NCBI GenBank assembly: GCA_041653935.1
Contig: JBAZEO010000001.1
Span: 1 to 64,000, forward strand
Reading direction: 5' to 3'
Source of the DNA: JAYEHL01 sp041653935
GTDB lineage: Bacteria > Chloroflexota > Dehalococcoidia > E44-bin15
DNA length: 64,000 bases
The notes beneath the pieces are model-generated. The model searched no databases. It was not told the DNA's origin and saw only the letters and a program-made list of their open reading frames with translations. Position numbers and translations under genes: made by a program. Of the stretch, positions 17,653-25,394 are shown one piece after another; within the stretch, counting starts at the first letter, position 1, and each line of letters starts with the position of its first letter.

Positions 17653-18873
17653 TTATTTTTGCTGGGTGTCTGGGCTTTCCAGTACGCCCTCTTTTTTGAG
17701 ATTCTTTATATCACTGTCGCTCATATGCAGGAATGTGCGACAAATCTCATCCGTATGTTGCCCCAGCAGGGGGGCGGGTTTGCTGGCTAAGGCCGGCGTC
17801 CCGGATAGCTTGAGAGCTACGTTGGGATACAATCGCTTCCCTACGATGGGATGGTCCAATTCCACCAGCGCCTTGTCGTGTGCTATTTGTGGATCCTTCA
17901 TCGTATCAGGCGCGCGTTGTACCACTCCGGCTGGCACGCGGGCCTTCTGCAACAATTCTTGTATCTCCCAAGCGTCGCGGGGCTTGGTCCATTCTGAAAT
18001 AAGCTTATCCAGCTCATTGACGTTTTTCAGCCTTCCCATGAGTGTGTCGAACTTGGCGTCTCCGGCCCACGCAGGGTTGCCGATGGCCTTGACGAAGCTG
18101 TGCCACTCTTCGTCGTTGAACACGCTTATAGCAACCCAGTTGTCCATGCCGGTGCAGGGATATGCGCCGTGCGGGGCTGCATACGAGCAGCGGTTGCCCT
18201 TAGGCTCCGGCGTACGCTTATTTATAGTGTAGTCGAGATAAGATTCGCCAATGAGGGCGGCGGCTACCTCGGTCTGTGCCATATCGATATATTGTCCCTT
18301 GCCGGTGCGGCGTTTATAATCGAGGGCCGCCATCATTGCAATCGCCGCCTGCTTGCTGGCCATATGGTCCGGCAGCGGCGAGTTGGAGCCTACGGGATAC
18401 GGATCGTCAGGGTGTTTCCATATTGAGAGCATGCCGGAGCCCGCAGACAGCATCGGCCCGTATGCCGGATAGTCGCTGTGCGGCCCGCCTCCGCCGAAGC
18501 CCTGGCTGCTGAGATATACGATGTCAGGCTTTATCTTGCGCACCGATTCATAATCAAATCCTAAATTCTTTGCTACCCCGCCGCGCTGATTTTCCGCAAA
18601 GACATCTGCTATTTTAATTAATTTCTTAAGTATCTCTTTGCCTTTTGCGGTTTGCAGATCTAAGCCTATGCTGAGCTTGTTGCGGTTGGTTTCGTTGAAG
18701 CCGGCGCTGCTGTTCTTCTCTGCCGCGATGGTTCTTACGAAGTCGAGGTTCTTGCTTGATTCGATTTTAATTACTGTCGCGCCGAGCTCTGCAAGTAACC
18801 TGATGCCGTCAGGTACGGCAACACCGGTGCCGAAGTCGAGTACGATTATTCCTTGTAAAGCGGTTCGTGCCAT
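17653..18873 (-). CDS. CaiB/BaiF (class III) CoA-transferase, downstream member of a pair
   Basis: The 406-aa protein has the class III signatures: LDFGTGVAVPDGIRLLAELG near the start, a GKGQYIDMAQ segment in the middle, and the closing LLGQHTDEICR motif. I chose the ATG at 18873 because AGGAGG sits seven bases upstream; a longer frame to 18903 would run into the previous gene. Class III enzymes transfer CoA between an acyl-CoA and a carboxylic acid. Its position next to a second CaiB/BaiF gene recalls two-subunit enzymes such as benzylsuccinate CoA-transferase (BbsEF). Confidence 0.9.
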   Translation of the reverse strand: MARTALQGIIVLDFGTGVAVPDGIRLLAELGATVIKIESSKNLDFVRTIAAEKNSSAGFNETNRNKLSIGLDLQTAKGKEILKKLIKIADVFAENQRGGVAKNLGFDYESVRKIKPDIVYLSSQGFGGGGPHSDYPAYGPMLSAGSGMLSIWKHPDDPYPVGSNSPLPDHMASKQAAIAMMAALDYKRRTGKGQYIDMAQTEVAAALIGESYLDYTINKRTPEPKGNRCSYAAPHGAYPCTGMDNWVAISVFNDEEWHSFVKAIGNPAWAGDAKFDTLMGRLKNVNELDKLISEWTKPRDAWEIQELLQKARVPAGVVQRAPDTMKDPQIAHDKALVELDHPIVGKRLYPNVALKLSGTPALASKPAPLLGQHTDEICRTFLHMSDSDIKNLKKEGVLESPDTQQK

Positions 18874-18886
18874 CTTCATATCCTCC

Positions 18887-20104
18887 CTATATAACTCCAG
18901 CACTCCTGAGTATCACCATGTCCTCTTTTGAGAGGCCCATCTCCTTGCAATATATCTCCTCATTATGCTGTCCTAGAAGAGGGGCACAAGATCTTATTTG
19001 CGGCTGAGTTTCCGTCCATCTATAGGGTGGGCCTGGATAGAGGCCTTCGCCGATAACCGGATGCTTGACTTTGGTGAAGAACTTTCGTGCATTGGCATCC
19101 GGGCTGTTTATGAAGGTAGGTATATCGTATATAGGCGCTATCGGAACGCCCTCTTGATATCCTTTTTCCCAGATCTCCATCTGCGTGAATTTGGTAGTGA
19201 ATTCGAGCATGATGGCGAAAAGGTCCTGGGAGTTGCCTATGCGGTAGATGAAGCTCTCCCATTCGGGAAGGGAAAGCACTTCAGGACTGCCCAGCGTTTT
19301 CACCAGGGCCTGCCATTGCCGCGGCGTCAGCGCTATCACGCGAATGTATCCATCCTTCGTTGGGTATACGGGGTAGATAGAGTCGCCTAGGCGCGATTCC
19401 GGCATCGGCACCGGGCCGCCGGGCGTGAGCGAGTGAGAATAAATCGGAACCGACCATGGATATAGGCCTGTGCGCGCGATCTCATGCACCGATGCGTCTA
19501 TTTGCTGTCCGCTGCCTATGGCGGGACGGGCATACAGCGCTGCTATTATTTCAACATCGGCTATCATCGATGTCGCGTCGTAGGCAGGCATGCCGGGCAG
19601 CAGTGTCGGCGCTTTTCCGGGGTAACCGCTGGTTATCATAACGCCGCTCATGGCGAAATCGACTATATTAGAGCCTTTGTAATTCTTATACGGGCCGTCC
19701 GTGCCGAATTCAGTGAATCTGGTCATGACGATATTCGGATTAATCTTTTTAAGGTCTTCATATCCAAGTCCGAGGTCGTCCATGTAGCCGGGACCGAAAT
19801 TCTCTACCAGCACATCGGCCTTTTTAACAAGCTTTTTGAGGAGATTCTGCCCTTCTTCCGTTTCGATGTTAAGCGTAATGCCACGCTTGCTGGCATTGCG
19901 GTATATGAAGAAGAAGCTTTTCTCGGGGTGCGGGTCATCGTTGAAGAAGGGAGGGATCGAACGTCCCATGTCTCCTTGAGGGCTTTCGATTTTAATTACG
20001 TCCGCACCCAGGTCTGCCAGCAACCTTGTGCAGTAAGCGCCTTTGCTATCGGTCAAATCCAGTATTCGATATCCTGTCAGCGCGCCTTCTTGATGGTGTG
20101 TCAC
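18887..20104 (-). CDS. CaiB/BaiF (class III) CoA-transferase, upstream member of a pair
   Basis: The 405-aa protein shows the class III CoA-transferase pattern: LTGYRILDLTDSKGAYCTRLLADLG at the N-terminus, VLVENFGPGYMDDLGLGYEDL, and the C-terminal APLLGQHNEEIYC. I chose the GTG start at 20104 because AAAGAGGT lies six bases before it. Only 13 bp separate its stop from the next CaiB/BaiF start, so the two are probably subunits of one enzyme. It follows the DUF35 gene directly, with a 4-bp gap. Confidence 0.88.
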   Translation of the reverse strand: MTHHQEGALTGYRILDLTDSKGAYCTRLLADLGADVIKIESPQGDMGRSIPPFFNDDPHPEKSFFFIYRNASKRGITLNIETEEGQNLLKKLVKKADVLVENFGPGYMDDLGLGYEDLKKINPNIVMTRFTEFGTDGPYKNYKGSNIVDFAMSGVMITSGYPGKAPTLLPGMPAYDATSMIADVEIIAALYARPAIGSGQQIDASVHEIARTGLYPWSVPIYSHSLTPGGPVPMPESRLGDSIYPVYPTKDGYIRVIALTPRQWQALVKTLGSPEVLSLPEWESFIYRIGNSQDLFAIMLEFTTKFTQMEIWEKGYQEGVPIAPIYDIPTFINSPDANARKFFTKVKHPVIGEGLYPGPPYRWTETQPQIRSCAPLLGQHNEEIYCKEMGLSKEDMVILRSAGVI

Positions 20105-20108
20105 TGAA

Positions 20109-20603
20109 TCACCTCTTTCGTGATTTAGATACCGGTTTGAAATAATTGATATCGAGGATATTACCCTTGCGCTCATCCTCTCTGAAAACCGCTTTCACTC
20201 TCATCCCTATTTTTATATTATCCAGATCAACTTCGCCGAGCATGTGCACAAAGCCCGTATCGGCTCCGTCCAGCTTGATGATGCCGTAGGCTACAGGTAG
20301 CTGCTTCTTGAGTACATCCTTCTCGGCGTCACGGGCGACACGGAGGACGGTGTAGGTTAGCAGCTTTCCTTCGGTGCCGACCTCGACCCATTTATCGAGT
20401 GAGGAGAAGCACTCTTTGCATGTAGATCTGGGGGGGACATATACTTTATTGCAATTGGTGCATTTCAATCCCATGATTTTCTTATTATCGCGGAGCTCTC
20501 TGAGAAATCTGCTTCCGGTCCTTCCGGATTCGAACTTGTGGTTATATACCATGTGCCCGGAAAAAATAACCGGTGCAGTCGGTTTCATTGGTGTTGTAGT
20601 CAT
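20109..20603 (-). CDS. DUF35 Zn-ribbon/OB-fold protein (second of a pair)
   Basis: The 164-aa protein has an N-terminal rubredoxin-like zinc ribbon (CTNC...CKEC) and a C-terminal OB-fold, the DUF35 (ChsH2 C-terminal/acyl-CoA-binding) architecture. These proteins dock onto thiolase-fold enzymes and help bind acyl-CoA. I set the start at 20603: AGGAGA lies seven bases upstream and the ATG overlaps the preceding stop as TAATG. It sits below two thiolase-fold genes, matching the thiolase/DUF35 complexes of archaeal acetoacetyl-CoA thiolase and of steroid side-chain aldolases. Confidence 0.87.
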   Translation of the reverse strand: MTTTPMKPTAPVIFSGHMVYNHKFESGRTGSRFLRELRDNKKIMGLKCTNCNKVYVPPRSTCKECFSSLDKWVEVGTEGKLLTYTVLRVARDAEKDVLKKQLPVAYGIIKLDGADTGFVHMLGEVDLDNIKIGMRVKAVFREDERKGNILDINYFKPVSKSRKR

Positions 20604-21088
20604 TATTTTTTCTCCTCGATGGCGCGGAAATACATGATGTCTTCGTATCCACGGCCGCGTCCCTGCTCGCGCCATACGGCCTTGACCTTCATGCCGAGGT
20701 GCAACTTTGCCAGATCTTTCTCCTCAAGCCAGTGCATGATATAAGGCCCCGTATCAAATTGAATATTGGCGAGCGGGCGCTCGGAAAACGCGAAAGTTCC
20801 TTTGCGAATGTCAAAGATGGGCATGCCGGCTTTGGTGAACTGTACTACCGTGCCTTCGTCCCCGACCTCCTCCCAGTTATCATGTGTAAATTCGGTGAAA
20901 CAGTAGCCGCACATCGCCTCCGGCGGGAACAGCAGCTTTTTACATTTGGGACACCTGATGCCCCAGATCCTCTTGTTCTCTTTCATCTCCGTAAAGACAG
21001 TGCCGACGTACGGTCCCATGCCCCAGTTATACGGTATCTTGGAGAAGAACTCTATACCGATTAATTCCTCTTTTTTCTCTTCTGCCAT
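20603..21088 (-). CDS. DUF35 Zn-ribbon/OB-fold protein (first of a pair)
   Basis: The 161-aa protein has the zinc ribbon CPKC...CGYC and an OB-fold, as in the next gene but with only moderate similarity to it. I chose the ATG at 21088 because AAGGAG lies at a proper 8-base distance from it but only 2 bases from the ATG at 21094. Translation is coupled to the next gene by TAATG. Two DUF35 genes and two thiolase-fold genes in a row suggest either two binary complexes or one heteromeric complex. Confidence 0.87.
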   Translation of the reverse strand: MAEEKKEELIGIEFFSKIPYNWGMGPYVGTVFTEMKENKRIWGIRCPKCKKLLFPPEAMCGYCFTEFTHDNWEEVGDEGTVVQFTKAGMPIFDIRKGTFAFSERPLANIQFDTGPYIMHWLEEKDLAKLHLGMKVKAVWREQGRGRGYEDIMYFRAIEEKK

Positions 21089-21105
21089 GTGCATTTCTCC
21101 TTGAC

Positions 21106-22260
21106 TTAGAGTGATCTCTTGAGCAGGACGAGCGTCGTCCAGTTCGTGCCTCCCAGTCCGGAGGACAATGTGGTTTTGATATCCTTTGTGCACTGGTGCG
21201 CTCCGGCGTCTCCGCGGATCTGGAGGGCAGCCTCGCCGATGCGCAGCATGGCTGTGGCGCCGATGGCGTTAGTGGCCAGCACGCCTCCGGAGGGGTTCAC
21301 TGGTATTGCGCCCTCCAGCTCGGTAATGCCCTTCTCAATCAACTTCCACCCCGTATTAGGCTCGGTGAGGAAGAACTCCTCATAGAGGTACATCTCTTCC
21401 CAGCTGCTGGGTTCGTAAAACTCGAAGCAATCGATATCCTTCGCGGGGTTGGTGATGCCGTTTCGCTTATATATCCGTTTGGCTGCTATCTGCTGCGATT
21501 TCTCTTCAGCTCCGCCGAAGACCACCTCGCTTTGCAGCTCGTGAACGGTTTCGTGGTCCGCAACCCATACCGGCTTCTTGGATATCTTTTTGGCCACCTT
21601 CTCGGAGGCTACGATGAGCGCAGCCGCGCCGCATGATTGCGGGCAGAAGTCGAGCAGGCGCAACGGCCAGATGAGGGTCGGCGATTTCGCTACATCTTCT
21701 ATAGTCTTGAGACCGAGGCGCAGGTGCGCGTACGGGTTGCGGCAGGCATTCTTATCCGCCTTCAAGCGCACCATGGCGGCGTGTTCCAGCTTAGCCTCGG
21801 TGTTTTGCATATATTCAACCGCGGCCTGGGCGAACGCGCCGATGGCCCCCTGTACATATTCGCGTACCTCGCCCGGGGCGGCAGCGCAGAGAGTGCCCAT
21901 AGAGTTGCCGCGTTCCTGCTTCTGATGTCCTATTGTCAGGACTATATCGAACATGCCGGAAGCTACCATATTAAAGGCTGCTATCGAGCCGGTGGAGCCG
22001 ACGGTGCCGCCGGTGTGGAGTTTCATGCCTGATTTCATATAAGCGCCGCTTCCATCGACAAGGAGGCAGTCGCCAAGGTAGAAGTTATCGAAGCCATCGA
22101 TGCTGTTCGTCAGAACAGCTTGAACCTTATTAATATCGATCTGCGCGTCTTCGAGAGCCTGTCTCACCGCTTCGTTGATCATCTCTGCGTCGTTGACCTC
22201 AGGCCGCCTGGCAGCCTGTGTCGATCGACCTACACCTACTATCGCCACTCTATTGGCCAT
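21106..22260 (-). CDS. Thiolase-fold protein lacking the nucleophilic cysteine (B), putative retro-aldolase subunit
   Basis: The 384-aa protein has the thiolase fold of SCP2/SCP-x relatives (VAIVGVGRSTQA start, NPSGGVLATNAIGATA near the end). Where SCP2 thiolases have the nucleophile in NNCSTGS, this protein has TGGTVGS, putting Gly85 in place of cysteine. The GHP histidine region reads TNAIGA. Such cysteine-less thiolase-fold proteins, paired with DUF35 proteins, include the Ltp2/ChsH2 aldolases that cleave steroid side-chain acyl-CoA. A lyase rather than thiolase activity is therefore likely. It lies between the other thiolase-fold gene and the DUF35 pair. Confidence 0.82.
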   Translation of the reverse strand: MANRVAIVGVGRSTQAARRPEVNDAEMINEAVRQALEDAQIDINKVQAVLTNSIDGFDNFYLGDCLLVDGSGAYMKSGMKLHTGGTVGSTGSIAAFNMVASGMFDIVLTIGHQKQERGNSMGTLCAAAPGEVREYVQGAIGAFAQAAVEYMQNTEAKLEHAAMVRLKADKNACRNPYAHLRLGLKTIEDVAKSPTLIWPLRLLDFCPQSCGAAALIVASEKVAKKISKKPVWVADHETVHELQSEVVFGGAEEKSQQIAAKRIYKRNGITNPAKDIDCFEFYEPSSWEEMYLYEEFFLTEPNTGWKLIEKGITELEGAIPVNPSGGVLATNAIGATAMLRIGEAALQIRGDAGAHQCTKDIKTTLSSGLGGTNWTTLVLLKRSL

Positions 22261-22277
22261 ATCTTTAATACCTCCGA

Positions 22278-23435
22278 TTAGCTGTTGCTAAGGATCATAA
22301 CAGTCTGCAATTGACCACAGATGCCCGTTGTGCCGTGGGCCAGGGCCACTTTCGCATCCGGAACCTGCCTTGCGCCGGCCTGATTGCGCAACTGGAGCAC
22401 TGCCTCGACAACTCGTGTCATTCCGGCTACCTCTGTGGGATTGCCGGAGAGGCAGCCTCCCGAAGGGTTGACCGGCAGCTTGCCATCCATCTTAGTGATG
22501 CCGCTGTCGATCATCTTGCCGCCGCCGCCGCGTTCACAAAAGCCAAGTCCCTCCATCCACAACAATTCTTCGTATGAGTATTTCTCGGAAATCTCCGCAA
22601 CATCTATCTCTTTCAATGGATCAATAATACCGGCCATCTTATAGGCTCGCTTTGCCGCTTTTGTCAGCGCTTTGCAGTCGGCCAGATCGCGGTCTCCGAG
22701 ATAGTGGGCTTCATAGCAGTTGCTGACGCCGGTTATCCATATCGGCTTCTTGCAGAGTTTCTTGGCCTTTTCCTCACGAGCCATGATCATGACACATGCC
22801 CCGTCGGAAACAGGCTTGGCATCCAGCTCGTGAATAGGGTCAGCCAACATCTTGGAGTTAAGCACATCTTTAATTGTGAGGCTCATGGGCGCCTGCGCGT
22901 AAGGGTTATTCTTTGCGTTGCCGCGGTTCTGGACGACAACCTTGGCGCATTGCTCCGGCGTGATCTTATATTTGTTCATATATCGGTTGGCTTGAAGCGC
23001 CGCGGAGCTGAGGAAATCCAGTCCGAGGCCTCTCATTAAGACTGGCTCGAATGAGTGGTTCTCAACCAGGCTCGGGGATGTCTGCGATTCCTTGCAGTGT
23101 GTTGTGACGATTAGAGTATCGTGTTCTCCAGAGAGTATGTGCATCATGGCGTAGAACACGGCGTTGATTCCGTCAGAGGCAACTTTTTCCTCACAGCGGA
23201 AGTGCGAGCCGACGAATGATGCTACATTAAGGCTTGATATAGTCCTTCCATCCCAGAAGTCCTGGGAACAAGTAACGGCAGCGTCGATGCCGCTGCCGTC
23301 GTTGACATACTTTAAACCTGTTTCCTGGAGTACCTGCTTGATGGCCTCATAGGCCACCTCTCCCTCTCTTGCATCAGCTCTGTTGGGATGATATTTGGTC
23401 TGTGCTACAGCCACTATCCCTATTCTTTCAGGCAT
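22278..23435 (-). CDS. Thiolase-fold protein lacking the nucleophilic cysteine (A)
   Basis: The 385-aa protein is another SCP2-thiolase-like protein (ERIGIVAVAQTKYHP start, NPSGGCLSGNPTEVAG near the end). At the nucleophile position the sequence is EKVASDGINAVF, so alanine (Ala86) replaces cysteine. The GHP motif reads GNP. It is the first gene of a block of thiolase A, thiolase B, DUF35, DUF35, CaiB, CaiB. A claisen-type thiolysis seems impossible with this residue set; retro-aldol cleavage, or a structural role with the next gene product, is inferred. Confidence 0.82.
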   Translation of the reverse strand: MPERIGIVAVAQTKYHPNRADAREGEVAYEAIKQVLQETGLKYVNDGSGIDAAVTCSQDFWDGRTISSLNVASFVGSHFRCEEKVASDGINAVFYAMMHILSGEHDTLIVTTHCKESQTSPSLVENHSFEPVLMRGLGLDFLSSAALQANRYMNKYKITPEQCAKVVVQNRGNAKNNPYAQAPMSLTIKDVLNSKMLADPIHELDAKPVSDGACVMIMAREEKAKKLCKKPIWITGVSNCYEAHYLGDRDLADCKALTKAAKRAYKMAGIIDPLKEIDVAEISEKYSYEELLWMEGLGFCERGGGGKMIDSGITKMDGKLPVNPSGGCLSGNPTEVAGMTRVVEAVLQLRNQAGARQVPDAKVALAHGTTGICGQLQTVMILSNS

Positions 23436-23540
23436 AAAATATCCCCCTCAGTTGAATCTGTCGTTTTTAATTGTCGGTATTTAGTCCAATGTTTAGCAGA
23501 ATTTGCTAGAGCTATCTCAGTTTAGTATCAAGACATATAG

Positions 23541-23594
23541 TATGCCTTAATACTTTTTTCCACAGCGAGATACATTTTAATACTTTTTTCCGCA
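23541..23594. repeat. Short direct repeat upstream of the thiolase-like block
   Basis: The string taatacttttttcc followed by aca or gca occurs twice, about 39 bp apart, in the 233-bp gap between flavoprotein 4 and the thiolase-like block. It could be a protein-binding site in the promoter region of the downstream genes. No function can be assigned. Confidence 0.3.
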
Positions 23595-23595
23595 A

Positions 23596-23646
23596 AATGG
23601 GAGCCCGCAATGAGGATATTTTCAAAAGTCGTTGCGGGCTCCCATT
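23596..23646 (-). terminator. Intrinsic terminator after flavoprotein 4
   Basis: A 15-bp stem (aatgggagcccgcaa with ttgcgggctcccatt) with a 21-nt loop lies 23 bp past the stop at 23669. On the minus strand it continues into TTTT. It separates the SCP2/flavoprotein 5/flavoprotein 4 transcript from the thiolase-like block. Confidence 0.75.
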
Positions 23647-23668
23647 ATTTCACTCGTGTTGTAAAAGG

Positions 23669-25360
23669 TCACTTTCCCATATAAGTTTTCATGAATTTTT
23701 CCATCTCGGCGGTAGGCTTCCACCATTTCTTCACGCCGAGGTCTTCGGCGACCCTGTTGGCTGCGAGGTAACCCGGCCCGCCGAGCAGCGTGCCTCCCGG
23801 ATAAGTCGAAGCACCGCACAGGTAAAGCCCGGGTATAGGCGTCTTATGCGCTGAGCAATCTGGGTTCGGGCGGTTGGTAAGCATCTGGGTTGGGATATAG
23901 TCGCCGTGCTTGATAGAGCCCTTGCGCATGTTCGGGAATCTCGCCTCGATATCCTCGGGCGTTTCGCCGTTTGTCTTCATGATATTGTTATTCTTGGTGA
24001 AGCCCGGTGCGACCTTCTCCCACTTGTCGAGGATGGCCTGGTTGAGCTCAGGCTCGCGCTTGGCCCATCCGCCGTCGATCTTGTACGGGGCATGCATCTG
24101 GAAGAAGGACACGTGTCTGCCCGGCCAGCGGGTCAGGTGCGGATCAAAGATAGTCTCGCAGGTGGCATGGCCGCAGAAGTTCTTGAGATCGATCTTTCCC
24201 GCCACCACATTGTCCCAGTGAGCCAGTAACTGGTCTTCGCCCTCAACGCCGAAGATCGTCATGAAGGCTTCGTTGACCCATGGGTCATAGCCTCTAACCG
24301 GTTTGCCAGCCTTATCCAATTTCTTGTAAACGGGCGGCTGCATTGAAGCCACATGCAGGGTGTGGAAGCTCCACTTATCCCAGACCCAACCCTTGAAGGA
24401 TTCGGCCAGCGTTCCCGGCAGGTTCTTCTCGCCGACAAAGTCGAGGAAGGTGGTCTGCGGGTCGAGGCTGGAGATAACCACCTTGGCTTTAAGAGTGCGT
24501 CCTTCAGCCAGTTCGATTCCGACAGCCTTGCCTTTCTCCATAATAATCTTGGTGGCGGCAGCGGCTTCGAGAACGAGGCCGCCGTTTTCCACTATGGCAC
24601 GCTCGAAGGCGCCGGCCAGTTTGTGCGAGCTGCCGTAGCAGTAGCACTTGTTTATGCCCCGGGCCATCTGCAGGGCCACATACCAGCCCATGCCGCTCTC
24701 GCGCGGGTCGCAGCCCCACATGCAGGTCATGTACAGGAGCAGGGCGCGTATCTTATCGTTCTCGAAGTGCTCGTTGATGATATCGATGGGGGCCATCTCC
24801 ATCATCTCAAGCATTTCCTTGCCGGGTTCGGTCTTTTCGAGAATAATCTGTGAGTCGATGGGGGAAATGGCTGGCAGATAGGTGCAGGGAACCAGTATCT
24901 CGTCAGTGATTCTGCGCCATTTACGAATCATATGGCCGTAGGTGTTGGCGTCCTTCTGCGAGTATTTGCTCATGGAGTCCTTGGTGTCTGCTGCCATATT
25001 GGACATCAGGAGCGAGCCGCCGTCATCGAAGACCATAGCTGTTTGGGAGTTTGGTTTGATCCAGCTGATAGCGTGCTTGTCGAGGTCGAAGTCCTTGAGC
25101 GCTGGCATGTAGTCTACCATCATGTGATAAATGATATGCACGTTGGAGTAGTAGCAGGGGAAGAGTATCTCCTCAGTGCTGAGGCCGCCGCCTACTTCCC
25201 ATCTGCGCTCGACGAGGCAGACCTTCATGCCAGCTTTGGCCAGGTAGGCGGCGCAGATCATTCCGTTAGGTCCGCCGCCTATGATGATGGCGTCCCACTC
25301 GCTTACCTGTGGGAACTCTTGAAATGGTCCGGTTATTCTAGTGTTGATATCGGTTGACAT
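23669..25360 (-). CDS. FAD-dependent phytoene-desaturase-like oxidoreductase (paralogue 4)
   Basis: The 563-aa protein has the FAD loop GGGPNG near residue 29, after a short N-terminal extension. VERRWEVGGGLSTEE follows, and the C-terminal FAD contact is GLYLCGASTYPGGTLLGGPG. It resembles paralogue 2 most closely, sharing the YYSNVHIIYHMMVD-like segment. AAGGAGGG precedes the ATG. It follows paralogue 5 with a 34-bp gap and ends at a strong terminator. Confidence 0.85.
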   Translation of the reverse strand: MSTDINTRITGPFQEFPQVSEWDAIIIGGGPNGMICAAYLAKAGMKVCLVERRWEVGGGLSTEEILFPCYYSNVHIIYHMMVDYMPALKDFDLDKHAISWIKPNSQTAMVFDDGGSLLMSNMAADTKDSMSKYSQKDANTYGHMIRKWRRITDEILVPCTYLPAISPIDSQIILEKTEPGKEMLEMMEMAPIDIINEHFENDKIRALLLYMTCMWGCDPRESGMGWYVALQMARGINKCYCYGSSHKLAGAFERAIVENGGLVLEAAAATKIIMEKGKAVGIELAEGRTLKAKVVISSLDPQTTFLDFVGEKNLPGTLAESFKGWVWDKWSFHTLHVASMQPPVYKKLDKAGKPVRGYDPWVNEAFMTIFGVEGEDQLLAHWDNVVAGKIDLKNFCGHATCETIFDPHLTRWPGRHVSFFQMHAPYKIDGGWAKREPELNQAILDKWEKVAPGFTKNNNIMKTNGETPEDIEARFPNMRKGSIKHGDYIPTQMLTNRPNPDCSAHKTPIPGLYLCGASTYPGGTLLGGPGYLAANRVAEDLGVKKWWKPTAEMEKFMKTYMGK

Positions 25361-25394
25361 TGGTTACTCCCTCCTTTGTTTTTCCGTCCAGATT

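Noticed and set aside
17653..20104. Possible loss of the catalytic aspartate in both paired CaiB/BaiF proteins (Glu at MAQTE and ASVHE)
   Set aside because: I could not fix the alignment of the catalytic Asp by eye with enough confidence, and family members vary here, so I do not claim inactive subunits.
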